This document shows, piece after piece, positions 10,543 through 21,170 of a DNA stretch of 64,000 nucleotides. The stretch comes from Alitta virens (taxonomy: Eukaryota > Annelida > Polychaeta > Phyllodocida > Nereididae): assembly GCA_932294295.1 (NCBI GenBank), contig OW028577.1, forward strand, positions 3,376,001 to 3,440,000, written 5' to 3'. Made by a program: the position numbers and the translations under genes. Each line of letters opens with the position of its first letter. Position 1 is the first letter of the stretch. A model generated the notes under the pieces. The model was not told the origin of the DNA, searched no databases, and saw nothing but the letters and a program-made list of their open reading frames with translations.

Positions 10543-13364
10543 ACTTCCTTTTTATTATTATTTGTCTTTGCCTTATTTTTAATTATATACCAGAAGAAAT
10601 GAGAAGCCCCTTTTAAACAAATCCTTTGAATTTTTAGGAGAGAAGTGTAAATTTGGGACTAATCCTTCTACAAATTGCATAAATTTGACTACATTTTTTT
10701 GGAAGTGTGATAAATATTTGCCAAGGAAATTATTCTTTACAAAGACATATTTGAATGATTCATTTCTTTAAAAAAATGAGGATTATTATGAAGTAGATCA
10801 GAAAGGTCAAAGAAACTGAATAATAGACTTGAAAATTTGTTTAATTTTCCTGATTTCCAAATAAACAAGATGTTATTGAAAATAACTCATAATTTAGTGT
10901 AATTCCCTGCTAATTTTATCGTTATAAACGTCTCTCAAATTAATAAGTTCGTGTGTTAAAATTGTTGATTTTGAAAATATAAATTTATAAATTACTTTTT
11001 ACTTTTCATTTATGTAAAACCTTTTTTTTTAATTACAGATTATTCAATATATAATGACTTATGGTCCATTTCCCCTGTATTGTGGGTCAAAGTATTTGCA
11101 TAGATTTTTGTTTTATTTTTTTCGAATTTAATCTCTTTTTAATCACTTCGTGACAACACGCACGCTTCTGATATGTGCCACAATTATTTCTGATAAGCTT
11201 TTATTTTTATTAGCAAATAATTTTACCAGTACAATACAATAAACATTTGTTGCTATAGTATTTATCACATAGCAGGTATACCTAAAATATTAGATATATA
11301 TAGTAAAAAAAATATAAACAAGTAAACAACTGAAAATAATCTAAAAAGAAAAGAAAAAGTTGTTTCTTTTTTTTTTACTTAATGAGACAGCTAGTATTAT
11401 TACACCATAAAACATTTTTTGTAGAATTTAAATTTTTTTTAAGTTTCGCTGACTACAAATTTTCTATAGGCCTATCGTTCATTTGGGTCAAATATGTAAT
11501 ATAATTAGATAATAAGGTAATTTAAACAATATAAGAATATATGTAAAAAATAAAATAAAGTGTATATATAAACTACCTACAAAAAAAAAATATATTGGTA
11601 ATAAAATAGAACCATGCCATTTTCAAAGCTTGTAGACTAGCTCTTGCTAAAAATATGTGTGCAGAAATTTCCAACGCCCTTGAAGGCTTTTTAACCTAGT
11701 GAACTACTGTGATTCAAGCGGATTTCCTGTTTTTGACCTATTCTGCTCTTGTGTCAACTGCTGTCTTTAACTTTGTCTTAAAACCACACAAGTGCTCTCA
11801 AAGCTGCATTTTCCCATGTCGATTATCAGTCTTGGTCAAATAATCACTGCTTTGTTAGATAAAAATGCATAAAATAAAATATGAGTTTATTTACTGCATA
11901 ATCTTGACTTGAGGTGAAACTTGGAGAGCTTGTGGAAAGGGTTGGGGGGGGGGGGGTACTTTCAATCAAAATAATGACCTAACATCACGTCGTCTATACT
12001 TATAAATAGCTCGATTATGTTAAATATTTACTAACTATACAATATCTGGTGTAACAGACGTGTTAATTAATAAGCAAAATTAAAACAAACTTGTATCTAA
12101 ATGGTAAGGACATTTCTACGTCAGTTAATTTACAATGATTTACTATTTTACAGTGTTTTTTTTTTCTACGTTTTTTCTTGTGATTGACATTCAGTTCTTT
12201 GGAGTGGAAATTTATTGAGAGCGCCCCCTGCGCACTTCCTGCCTCGTTCTGATTTTGTGGCGCCAATTTTTCCTCCGCTAGAGGCAGCACCTGCTTGGGT
12301 CTGGAATAAAATAGAAACGTGATGGAATTGTAACTTTCTCCCAGTTGTTACAGAGTTGTATGGCTTTGATAAAACGTATCAAATACTAAGGGGCGACACA
12401 GCCTAATGGCACTTGGTCTGAGATAACGTTTAATATCCAATTTGTTAATCTCATTTCCTGCTGTTGTCTTAAATAAATGCTAGGTCCAGTGAAAAAATGC
12501 ACCAAAGGAAATTGCGCAAGAGAATTTTGGACTTAATTGTTAAAGGCACTCTCAGGGGCTTATCCAATCAAACTTTTGAAAATTAAACTTTAAATAGCTA
12601 ACTTTAATTGAATACACTTAGCCAGAACTGATATCTTTAGAGCTATATACTATAGATTAGCATTACATACATATAGCTTTAATTAATTAACTCGTACTTC
12701 AAATAACTAAAACCTGCATAAAAGTATTAGCTTACCCAATACATGCAGGACTAATTAAATAGAATCATATGCTAAATTCTAATAGCTTATAATCTATCGT
12801 ATGAGATTCTATACCTTTTTAATAAATCATAAAGTAATATGTGCATGATATATGTATAGGATTAAACTGTCTACTTTTAAAATATTTACTCGGAATATAT
12901 TTTGCCTTGCACTAAAAGTTAAGTGTTTATGCCCAGTAGTGCTCACTGCTTTAATTCAAGACGTTTAAATTAATTCTTCTTTTGATTTTCAGCTAAGTTT
13001 CTCTTAATCTGCCTTTTTGTTTAAAAATCCTGCTTTTGTAGCACTTTAAAGTGGAATGGTTTTTAAGCCAAAAAAGAAAGACATAAAAAAGTGACTTTAA
13101 CAAGGGCTGGAACAAGAACGTTTGTAACACTCCCTAACTTTTTATAAGGGGGGTGCAGAATTGATAATGCGTATAAACAATAAAAGAAAATTTTATTTGG
13201 ATTGAAAGGAATAAATAAAGTTTAAAAAATATATATAATAGGAATGAAAAAAAATTAATTATAGTTCTGATATTAAAAGCATAAATAATTTATATGAAAT
13301 AAACTAATAATAAGAAAAGTAGAACATTTGGGTAATAGGTCTGCTGAGTAGTATTTACCAAGCC

Positions 13365-13385
13365 AAAAAAAAAAAAAAAAAAAAA
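13365..13385. repeat. Poly(A) tract
   Basis: A run of about 21 A in AT-rich DNA. No recognisable retroposon body precedes it. Confidence 0.7.
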
Positions 13386-14795
13386 CATTTCCGTGACACA
13401 AAAAGTCTGTACTTAGATATTGCGGTTTTCTGTATAACCCAACACTGTACTATCGCCAGCTTATCAATGTTTGACTCTGGGCAGTATATAAAACATTCTG
13501 GAATGTCTCTGAGTCCAACAAATCTACTGGGACTTTATCACAGGGCGTGAGCTTTGTTTAATACGAACTCTACAAGATTACACGAAACGGAAACTCCTTT
13601 TGTAAGATAGGGCCATGGGATAAAGTTTCCTAATTGCCATGGCAACTAACTCTAAGGGCTTGCAGTGACTGTTATAATGACCCCACAGTACAAGTTAATT
13701 GTGTTGCTAGGGTTATGTATAATATAACCCTGCTTATTATGGCATAATTAATGTTTTCATGCTAAAGGAATGCCTGAAGTCTATTTATTTATTTATCTAA
13801 AATATTTTCAAACATTTTCAATTTTACTACTGCTGATTTCGTAATATCAGGTTGACTATGATTTTAATTTAAAGTCTCCTTGTTAGGTACAATTAATTTA
13901 ATTGCTGAATTCAAATATTGCAACTCAGAATGATTTGTAAATATGTTTCAAGTTCAGCCATATATATATAATATATATATTATGCTAGTTAATTAAGGTA
14001 CAAATATTTTGAATTTATAATAAATATATGTATTTAAAAAAGGTAGACGATTTTAAGATATTGTATACCTAAAAGAAAACAATAGATGTACTGTGTAAAG
14101 ATGAACAAATCTTATATTGCATGTAGAAAATTAAACTCCTCAATTAAGAAGCCAGTATGTACAATCATATAGTCTAAGTGTTTTTTTTAATTTTTTTTTA
14201 ATTGTTTTTGTTGTTCTACTAAGAGATTTGCTCGGTCCACCTTAATAACCTTTTCTTTTCCTATCCTAATTAACACAGGGATATTTTTCAAAAGAAAAGC
14301 ATGTGGCTGTGACTCATACATTATTTATTAATCTGCCAGGTGCCATTTAAGATAAATATAACATTTTAAATAGATATTGGTGCCACTTGGCGTATGATTT
14401 ATATGTCCACCAGGGGCAGCACCAATCAGGAAATATGTTACATAGCAACCCCCTGGTGGTAAATACAATAAGAATCACATGCTGATGAAGATGCCAAAAA
14501 AAAACCAAAAAAAAAACCAAACAATCACTTAGATCTATAGAATAAGTTTCCCTTGTGCCACAAACCAGGGCCACGTGATCTCTGCTAAAAGGTGACCATA
14601 CAAGTTAACATATCAAAAGAGCCAGAGTTAAAATCCCTTGGAAAATTTCTTATAAATGATGTCATTATCCATCGTCAATAAACCATCATCTGCACTATAA
14701 GCATTTGTATATATTATATACTTCCAAAATTCAATGTTCTTATCAACATTGTGATAATGAAGTATTAACTGCAGTAATATATATATTTAGTGTTA

Positions 14796-14850
14796 AGGGG
14801 GGTTCTCATATAGCCGGTTTTCCTGGAGAAGCGGTATTGCTCTTGTAAAA
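14796..14850 (+). repeat. Left terminal inverted repeat of the Harbinger element
   Basis: About 55 bp, imperfectly complementary to 18530-18583. The outer 20 bases differ only slightly between the two ends. Similarity fades just before the 63-bp duplicated block at 14872. Confidence 0.85.
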
Positions 14851-14871
14851 TGATGTAATATTGCAAAATTA

Positions 14872-14934
14872 GGCATCCATACTGCAACCGTGGTTATCGG
14901 GAGGTTGTCGTAGAAGACTGTGAACACACTAGAT
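14872..14934 (+). repeat. 63-bp block duplicated inside the same transposon (copy 1)
   Basis: This block in the left subterminal region reappears at 17586-17648 in the same orientation with a single mismatch. It lies just inside the left terminal repeat and has no equivalent at the right end. Confidence 0.9.
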
Positions 14935-15297
14935 TCCTCGCAGCCATCTCCGAACCGAGAACAACCGCCACAATTGACGTATGTTTTGCTCATGTTAAAA
15001 AACTTTCGTAACTCGTGGGTGATTGTTTATAGTTAGCAACCGTAGTGAAGCCGTCGTTGCCGTAGAGGCATTCGTGGCATACGCCAAGTCACACGTGAGA
15101 CACTCGTAGAAGCCGGCAGGTTAACCGTTGCACACGTGGGTGTCAAAAACCCGTCGGAAGAGGTACGTGTGCGATGATTAAACCGTTGGCTTCAATCGCA
15201 GTGAGGCAAACTTCATTCACACCTCTTTTTGCCTGTGATAGAAACTAATCGACCTCATTGCTGTTCCTGTTTGCTGTTTCAACTTTACCTTTTCACC

Positions 15298-16722
15298 ATG
15301 GGACCCAAGAAGAGACGCAATTTTGGAAAGAAACAAGTCACAGAACAATGCAGAAGAAGAGCCTTCTTCACTTGCCTCTGGGAAAGAATTATTTGAGTCT
15401 GAAGAATCCAGTGTTCCTGCAGCTCCTTCTAGTCCTGCCAGTTGTACTTATTACACTCCTACCAAGTCTCCTGCCAGGTCTCCTGCCAAGTCTCATGCCA
15501 GGTCTCCTGCTAGGTCTCCTGCCAAGTCTTCTGTCAAGTCTTCTGCCAAGTCTTCTTTCTGCAAAGTCTCTGATGTTGACATGGATGACAGCAACAGAGA
15601 TCCAGACTTTGATGTAGACAAGGAGAAGAGAGACACCCAAGATAGACCTGTGCGCCAGCCAAAACTTGAAATATTGGCTGGCTGAATCATGATATGGCTG
15701 CTGAGCTGCCAAGCCATGGACCTTTAGGTGGCGGCTGGCTGTTGTCTGATATAATGGCTAGCCATCTCAAACCCAAGGCAAAATCTGCTGGCCCAAGCTA
15801 ATTTGTAAACACAAAGGTGTAATGCACAGATAATTGCACAAATACAAATGTAACTTACGTTTTCCTCATTTCCTCGAAGTTTGGATTTTGGATAAGCAGA
15901 CAGTCGAGGCTTGCAGACAGATTTCGAGCATTTGACGTTTCACTTTATTGCCACAAGAGGGCTAGCGCTGCGATGACGGCCACCTGGTGGATTTTGGCAG
16001 AATGATTTTGGCGGCGGCTTGCCAAAAGCTGATCAGCTGGCTGCAAGCTATTTTGGCGGCGGCCAGATGCTCATCATTAAAGTAGCTTAGCTAAGCTTTG
16101 GCGGCGGCGCACAGGTCTAACCCAAGAAGAAGATGATGATAGTGATGCCAGTCAATTACCTGCCACCCAGGCCTCCTCCGTCACTGCTCCTGCTGCATCT
16201 CAGAAGAAGCCAAGAAGAAAGACTGAGAAACTTTTTCTACCTCCAAATGATGAGCAAGACATCGCTGACTGTTACCGGGAGAATGACATATTCTATGACA
16301 GGACCAGACGTGACTACAAGGATCTTCAGAGAAAGATGAGGCTCATCAATGACAAGGCACAGACCCTCAGTGTCCCCTGTATTGGGCTACAGTTGAAGAC
16401 CTGGCTTGAGTCTATCAGAACCAGTGCTGGGAAGCACATCAAGCAGGGCCCTTCCGGTACAGCCAAGAGAAATCCAACAGAGAAGGAGAAGTGCCATCTC
16501 GTCAAGCTGTCAACCAAAAGAATAAGATTGCGAAGAGCAAGAAGCAACTACCCACATTTGATGACAGGTCCAGTGCAGGGCAGCAAGATTCTGGGCCTGA
16601 AGAACTGGAAGAAGTTGAAGAAGTTGACGTTGAGCCAAGTCCAGTCTTCCCAGCGACAACCAAGGGTAGCCTTCAAGAAGAGGAAGAATACTGATCATTC
16701 TTCTGCAACAAGCTCCAAATAA
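15298..16722 (+). pseudogene. Harbinger accessory gene (MADF/Myb-like protein), broken
   Basis: Starts at ATG 15298 (MGPKKRRNFGKK). A frameshift near 15320-15345 leads into an acidic/serine-rich stretch and a Ser-Pro-Ala-Lys repeat region (about 15470-15560). It is then interrupted by a hAT MITE (15643-16119). After it the frame resumes with an acidic run, a KKPRRKTEKLFLPP-like basic segment, and a MADF-like motif (LKTWLESIRTSAGKHIKQ, around 16395-16445). A further frameshift near 16490 separates the acidic C-terminus, which ends about 16694 in the better frame. In intact Harbinger elements this protein helps the transposase enter the nucleus and bind the ends. Domain identity is inferred from the motif and from its place in the element. 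Confidence 0.7.
15643..16119. mobile_element. hAT-type MITE nested in the Harbinger gene, 477 bp
   Basis: The ends are inverted repeats beginning TAGACCTGTGCGCC, followed inward by GCCAAA-type sequence. They are flanked by a perfect 8-bp direct repeat ACCCAAGA (15635-15642 and 16120-16127), the target duplication length of hAT elements. The interior repeats TTGGCGGCGG and has small hairpins next to each end, and no coding capacity. Dropping the element plus one ACCCAAGA copy joins the surrounding gene in frame, giving DTQEEDDDSD across the junction. Confidence 0.9.
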
Positions 16723-16841
16723 CCATGTTCACATCTTTGTGTTAAGAAAAAAATTTCCCTACCCACCAACTAACTCTGGCATTCTTAAATGTTCTTGTCC
16801 CTTTTTTGTTAGCCCCTTTTATAAAACTCCACAATTAAGAG

Positions 16842-18111
16842 TCATTGCAATTTGGCACTCTGGGAAGCATAGTTCCTTCCGATCCTATGTGGTGGCATTT
16901 CCAGAATTTCTCTAGCTTCCCGCCAAGCCCCAGGATTGACCTCATGGGTGACTGGATCTTTGTGGTCAAGCATGTTGTTCTGGGTTGTCGGATATTTGAT
17001 TCTCATGAGGTTGTGGAGGCAGCAGCATGCAAGGACTAAATATTCCACCATCTTGCAGACACCTAAACCTTGATGCCAGGATACCAAAGGCATTCTCCAC
17101 AATCCTTCTGGCCTGTGGAGTCTGTAATTGTAGATCCTCTGCTGTTTGGCCATGTTGCGCAGAGGCAGTAGTTTCATCAGCCAGGTTTTTCTTTCTCAAA
17201 GGGAAGGCATCATCCCCAACGATGAAGTATATGGTACAGGTCTGTCACCACTAGTAATAGGTTCAGGTGGAGGTAATCCAATGGTCCCATCTTCAAGAGC
17301 TTCCCTCAGCAGCTCAGGGCTGCAGCAGCAAATACTCCATCAGATCCAGAACCATTTGCTCCACAATCCACATAGATGAACTAGTAGTCTGCATCCACAA
17401 GAGCCTTGAGTACAATGGAATGGAAGCCCTTGTAGTTACAGTAGAGTGAACATCTATGGCACCATTACAATGGGGAAAGTTCCATCTTGTCTCAAACAGC
17501 TGTGCAAATTCTCTCCACTCTTCTGGTGTTGTTTGACAGAAGATGACATCATATGATGGCTTCACACACTTCAGGAATGATGTTGGGCATCCATACTGCA
17601 ACCGTGATTATCGGGAGGTTGTCGTAGAAGACTGTGAACACACTAGATGGTGTTGTGGGCCTCTCTGAAGCCATACTTCAATGACTTGTAGCTGTTGCCA
17701 GTTGCCAAATACCTCAGGGTGATGGCCACCTGAGTCCTGGCTTCAAAGCTTTCCTCCAGAAGGTGTCTTGCTTGGTAATTCTAGGCCCAACTTTGGCAAG
17801 CAGCTCTTGAAACATGGCTGGCTGCTTTCTCACAAATTTCTTGTAGTGGGTTCCATCCTCCATCAATAATTTGTTCATCAAGCGTTCGTATTGGCCCATC
17901 TGAGGTCTTCGCAATAGCCATGGCCTCACCCAAAATCTCTTCCTTCTCCTTCTCGTAATGACTGCTTGTCTTCTTTCTGCAGCTCTTCTGGACTGTTCTT
18001 CATCGAATCATCGTGCATAATAGCCTGTGCAATAGTTGCTAGTTGAACATTTAATTCCAAGCTGCCCTGAGCCAATTTTACAATTGTTGGTTGGTCTAGT
18101 GCATGTGCCAT
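16842..18111 (-). pseudogene. PIF/Harbinger DDE transposase, broken
   Basis: Read from ATG 18111 (MAHALDQPTIVKLAQ) on the - strand. In order: a N-terminal region; a WLLRRPQMGQYERLM...HYKKFVR segment in another frame (17929-17714); a LRYLATGNSYKSLKYGF segment; the 63-bp insert; TTPEEWREFAQLFETRWNFPHCNGAID; then a deletion of the GKHV...SLY segment next to the first catalytic Asp; NYKGFHSIVL and VDCGANGSGSD, separated by a TAG stop; then RIYNYRLHR / ARRIVENAFGILASRFRC / LACCCLHNLM in alternating frames. These are the family's DDE-endonuclease landmarks, but at least five disabling changes rule out a working protein. Confidence 0.9.
17586..17648 (+). repeat. 63-bp block duplicated inside the same transposon (copy 2, within transposase)
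   Basis: It interrupts the transposase gene (- strand) between codons for a conserved YGFREAHNTI-like stretch and a PEVCEAI-like stretch, which are adjacent in intact relatives. The insertion brings an in-frame stop and shifts the frame. Confidence 0.85.
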
Positions 18112-18529
18112 GGTCCTTTCTCGGAGGTAAAAAGGAGCGGAAAGAAGGCTACAGACAAGCAGCCACTTATATATTCACATCTGGGTCTCCAACGTGACAG
18201 CCGGCCTTCAAACGTAGTACACATAGTTAACTCGCCGGGTAGTTCCTTGTAACCTTCACAGTCGTGATTGACACGTGCTTGGTACGTCCCTCACACATAC
18301 AAGACTGCAGGTCGTACGTAGATGTCTCCCGTCATAAACATGATTTACCCATGGCTCACCTGGCATCAGACCGGGCATCATCCGTCGGGTTTGGTACGTA
18401 TCCTACGTGTGATCCACCGGGTGACCATGATTCACACCTTGCTGCCGCCAACTCGCCCGTCATCTTAAGCCCCGTCCCTTTTTGCTTCCAACAACTGTTG
18501 TGAAGTCGTCAAACAGGGGTATTACATAT

Positions 18530-18583
18530 TTCTACGAGTGCAATACAGCTTGACCGCGAAAACCAGCTATGTGAGAACCCCCT
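18530..18583 (-). repeat. Right terminal inverted repeat of the Harbinger element
   Basis: Complementary partner of 14796-14850, followed at once by the TTA target duplication at 18584-18586. Confidence 0.85.
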
Positions 18584-18586
18584 TTA

Positions 18587-20730
18587 CTGTAAACATATGA
18601 TATATGTATATATATATATATATATTTATTTAACCAATGTATGTAAACTTAATGCTCATGAAATACCTCATTGTGATCTGACACTATTAAATATGGGACT
18701 CCTAGTATATTTATTGAATATAGGAATATTGAGTAGAAACTTAACCAATGTTTTTATCTGTTATTTTGATGTATGATATTACTGTGCCAATAAAACATAT
18801 ATATGTTAATATTACCCAAAATAAAAGGAAGACAAGGTGGGAAGGTTGGGCCACAAAGTTGACCCCTTCACCAGGAAGATATCGTCCTAGTGGGACGGAG
18901 GCTCAGTAGCTGGCCAGAATGGTAGGTTCCAGTGCCGGGAAGATTAGCCCGTCTGGAGTCATCACCAAACTTCCCAGTGAACAAATGATGAAGGGACTAA
19001 CTTCGGGGCTATTTTTCTGGTGCCTTCCTGGAAGTCTTTCTGCTTTGATTAGGCAGCTTCCAGGTGAAGGGGCCCACCTTCCCAACAGAGAAGCAGAAAT
19101 AGGCCATTCCCTTTGGTTAAGGGGCCATTCTTAAGGACAGCCATGCAATTACTTAAGGGGCTGCCAATTAGATATATATTGTTTGCTGGACGTGACATCA
19201 GCAGCTACTGCCCAGATAACATGCAGGATTTGGGCCAACATATCATTGAACATAATTAGCTATAATTTGATTGGCCATGCAATTGGCTTGGACTAACTTA
19301 GCATCAACCCTTGGAAAGCAAGGTTGAAATGTCTAAGTTTGATGTGACCGATGGGTATTATGCCCTGTAAAATAGCTTAAAATTGTCACTGAAAGAAGGG
19401 GGTGTGCACCGACTGCGCCCCCCATTTGGCCCTGGCTAGGAAAGTTAATTGTCACCTTCACAGAGATGTTGGCCCTGGTTGGAGGAGGCTTAGCGCCTTA
19501 GTCTTTGACAGGAAGGCAGGTAAAAGGCTCAACATTCCATTGCCAGGGAAGGTGTATGTTCGGGGATAAAAGCCATGTATCACACATTGGGCTTTGTGCA
19601 TGCCTAGTCAGCCCTACCATGCAGGGTCACTAGGAAAGTTGGTGCCTGCCAAGGCAGGCCTCTTCAACAGGGAGGTCACTTAGATTGGTCCAGCCAAGAA
19701 GTTGAGCCATTCACAAGGAAGATCGCTCAGGGATAACATAGCTCAGATGGTCCCTTCACCAAGAAAGGTCCCCCCCCCCGGCCCCACTCCACAAGTGACC
19801 CTGTGCTAGCAGCATTTTGTGCCTTCATTGGGTCTCCTCCATATGTAACAGCATTTTATTCTTACAATCTGTACAGTATTTTGCATGAGTAAAATATAAA
19901 GAATTTTAATACATTATATTATAAAATAATTTATAATGGTGAAAAAAAAGATTTTGGACATTTTTCTAATTGTCTCCATGCTCGTGTAAATAAATGATTA
20001 AAAAATGATTATAAGAGATGCCCTGCCCTTCCAGACATGGCCTAATTTCCAGGAATGAACCAAGCATGGCGTAAACTCACATGGTGAAGAATGATTTATG
20101 GCCCGTTCAACAACAAATTACAGGGCCTTCCACAAATGAAACAAAGCCCTTTACCAGCAAGCAAGCACATACCTATGGAACTGGTAATAGCCATGCTGTA
20201 ACTGTCCTGCACAAGTTGGATGGCGAACTTAATGTCTTGCAACTGGACTTTACTGATTTGGTCACCATTTACCCGCCACTAAGTTTTTGACTTGAAATAA
20301 AATCTCAGTGGGACCATGGCTCCATGGTGGGACAAGAGAAGGAAATTTACCCATTAATGTTTTGGAGGAAATTCACATGCTACAGTAAGGAAGAACTTCC
20401 ACATATTGGCTTGTGATGACCTTGATTAACAAGGCAACTACTCAACAGATCACCTTGGCCTTGGCTGACAGCTACTTTCAGTAGCTAAGGGGTCTACAAC
20501 ATGTCCTGATGATTCATTTCTTGGTACGATATTTAAAATCTTGAAAAATCAAGCCAATTTGGTTGTACCACAGACTTGACAGAACACAAGACTGAATTTC
20601 AGTGATAATATGCACACAGCAGTGCTGACCACCTTAGTATCTTCTACGAAAGATGCGCAAAAGTCCTTCATGTTCTACTGACAAAGATGAAGATAAAACG
20701 ATTTTTCAAGGACTTAAAATTATTGGCAAG
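18587..20730. other. Intergenic block, part with higher GC and recurrent short motifs
   Basis: From about 18830 to 20640 the sequence is noticeably richer in G and C than its surroundings. It repeats variants of CCTTCACCAGGAAG / AGGTGAAGGGGCC in both orientations (near 18863, 19062, 19448, 19706, 19761). At 19209 a short piece matches the end of the foldback repeat at 32367 (CTGCCCAGATAACATGCA). I recognise no coding sequence. Confidence 0.4.
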
Positions 20731-20736
20731 TTTATT
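20731..20736 (-). terminator. Candidate poly(A) signal of the NDP kinase gene
   Basis: AATAAA on the - strand, about 320 nt after the stop codon at 21053; the position suits a short 3' UTR. Other AT-rich candidates exist nearer the stop (around 20960). Confidence 0.4.
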
Positions 20737-21052
20737 AGAGTTTAGTACTGCCTAGTAAATTGCATTACTGAACTATTTTGTAGTTATGAGCAAACACAGC
20801 AATATATTTGGACCTTTAATATCACATGATGATAGCACACATACTTGAACACAAGCTAAAATGGCACAAAAGCAGTCGTGAGAAATTTTAAAGTTGTGAT
20901 GAGATATATGCGTGAGACATTGCAACTTAAATGCACATGTAATTACATATATCATGCAGCTTTGAAATAAATTTCATTTAATATCATGCTCACAATTTCA
21001 CAAATTGCCTAGAGTGATCGTATACACATTATCAAATTTTTGCTGCTAACGT

Positions 21053-21170
21053 TCATTCGCAAATCCAGGGCTCGCTGACGGGTTTCCAGGATGGGAGTTC
21101 CTCGGGCTTGAACCACAAGTTGATTTCCTTTTCAGCACTCTCAACGGAATCGCTGCCGTGGCAGATGTTG
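21053..21170 (-). CDS. NDP kinase exon 4 with catalytic His118 (residues 115-152, stop)
   Basis: One base completes Arg114, then [15 protein letters not shown] to EPWICE and TGA at 21053-21055. Acceptor TTTCAG. Confidence 0.95.

Larger units (their letters stand above)
6331..14792. other. AT-rich intergenic DNA
   Basis: Strongly AT-rich with short open frames only and no recognisable protein. It holds a diverged tandem repeat (7340-7640), a MITE (8003-8188), a SINE fragment (9555-9680), a poly(T) run (10508-10535) and a poly(A) run (13365-13385). I see no exon, tRNA or conserved RNA. Confidence 0.5.
14796..18583. mobile_element. PIF/Harbinger DNA transposon, decayed, about 3.8 kb
   Basis: The left end starts AGGGGGGTTCTCATATAGCC. 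The right end, read as complement, starts AGGGGGTTCTCACATAGCTG, and similarity continues for about 55 bp. Both sides are flanked by TTA (14793-14795 and 18584-18586), the 3-bp target duplication typical of PIF/Harbinger. Inside are the two genes expected for the superfamily: a MADF/Myb-like DNA-binding protein on + and a DDE-type transposase on -, which converge. Both are broken by frameshifts and stops, so this copy cannot supply protein, although its termini look intact enough to be moved by another copy. DNA near the ends is rich in CACGTG/TACGT motifs. A hAT MITE is nested inside. Confidence 0.93.

Noticed and set aside
15643..16119. TA-flanked mariner-type MITE (GACCTG... ends with TA)
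   Set aside because: The TA belongs to the element's own TAGACC ends. The 8-bp ACCCAAGA duplication outside it and the frame restoration fit hAT better.
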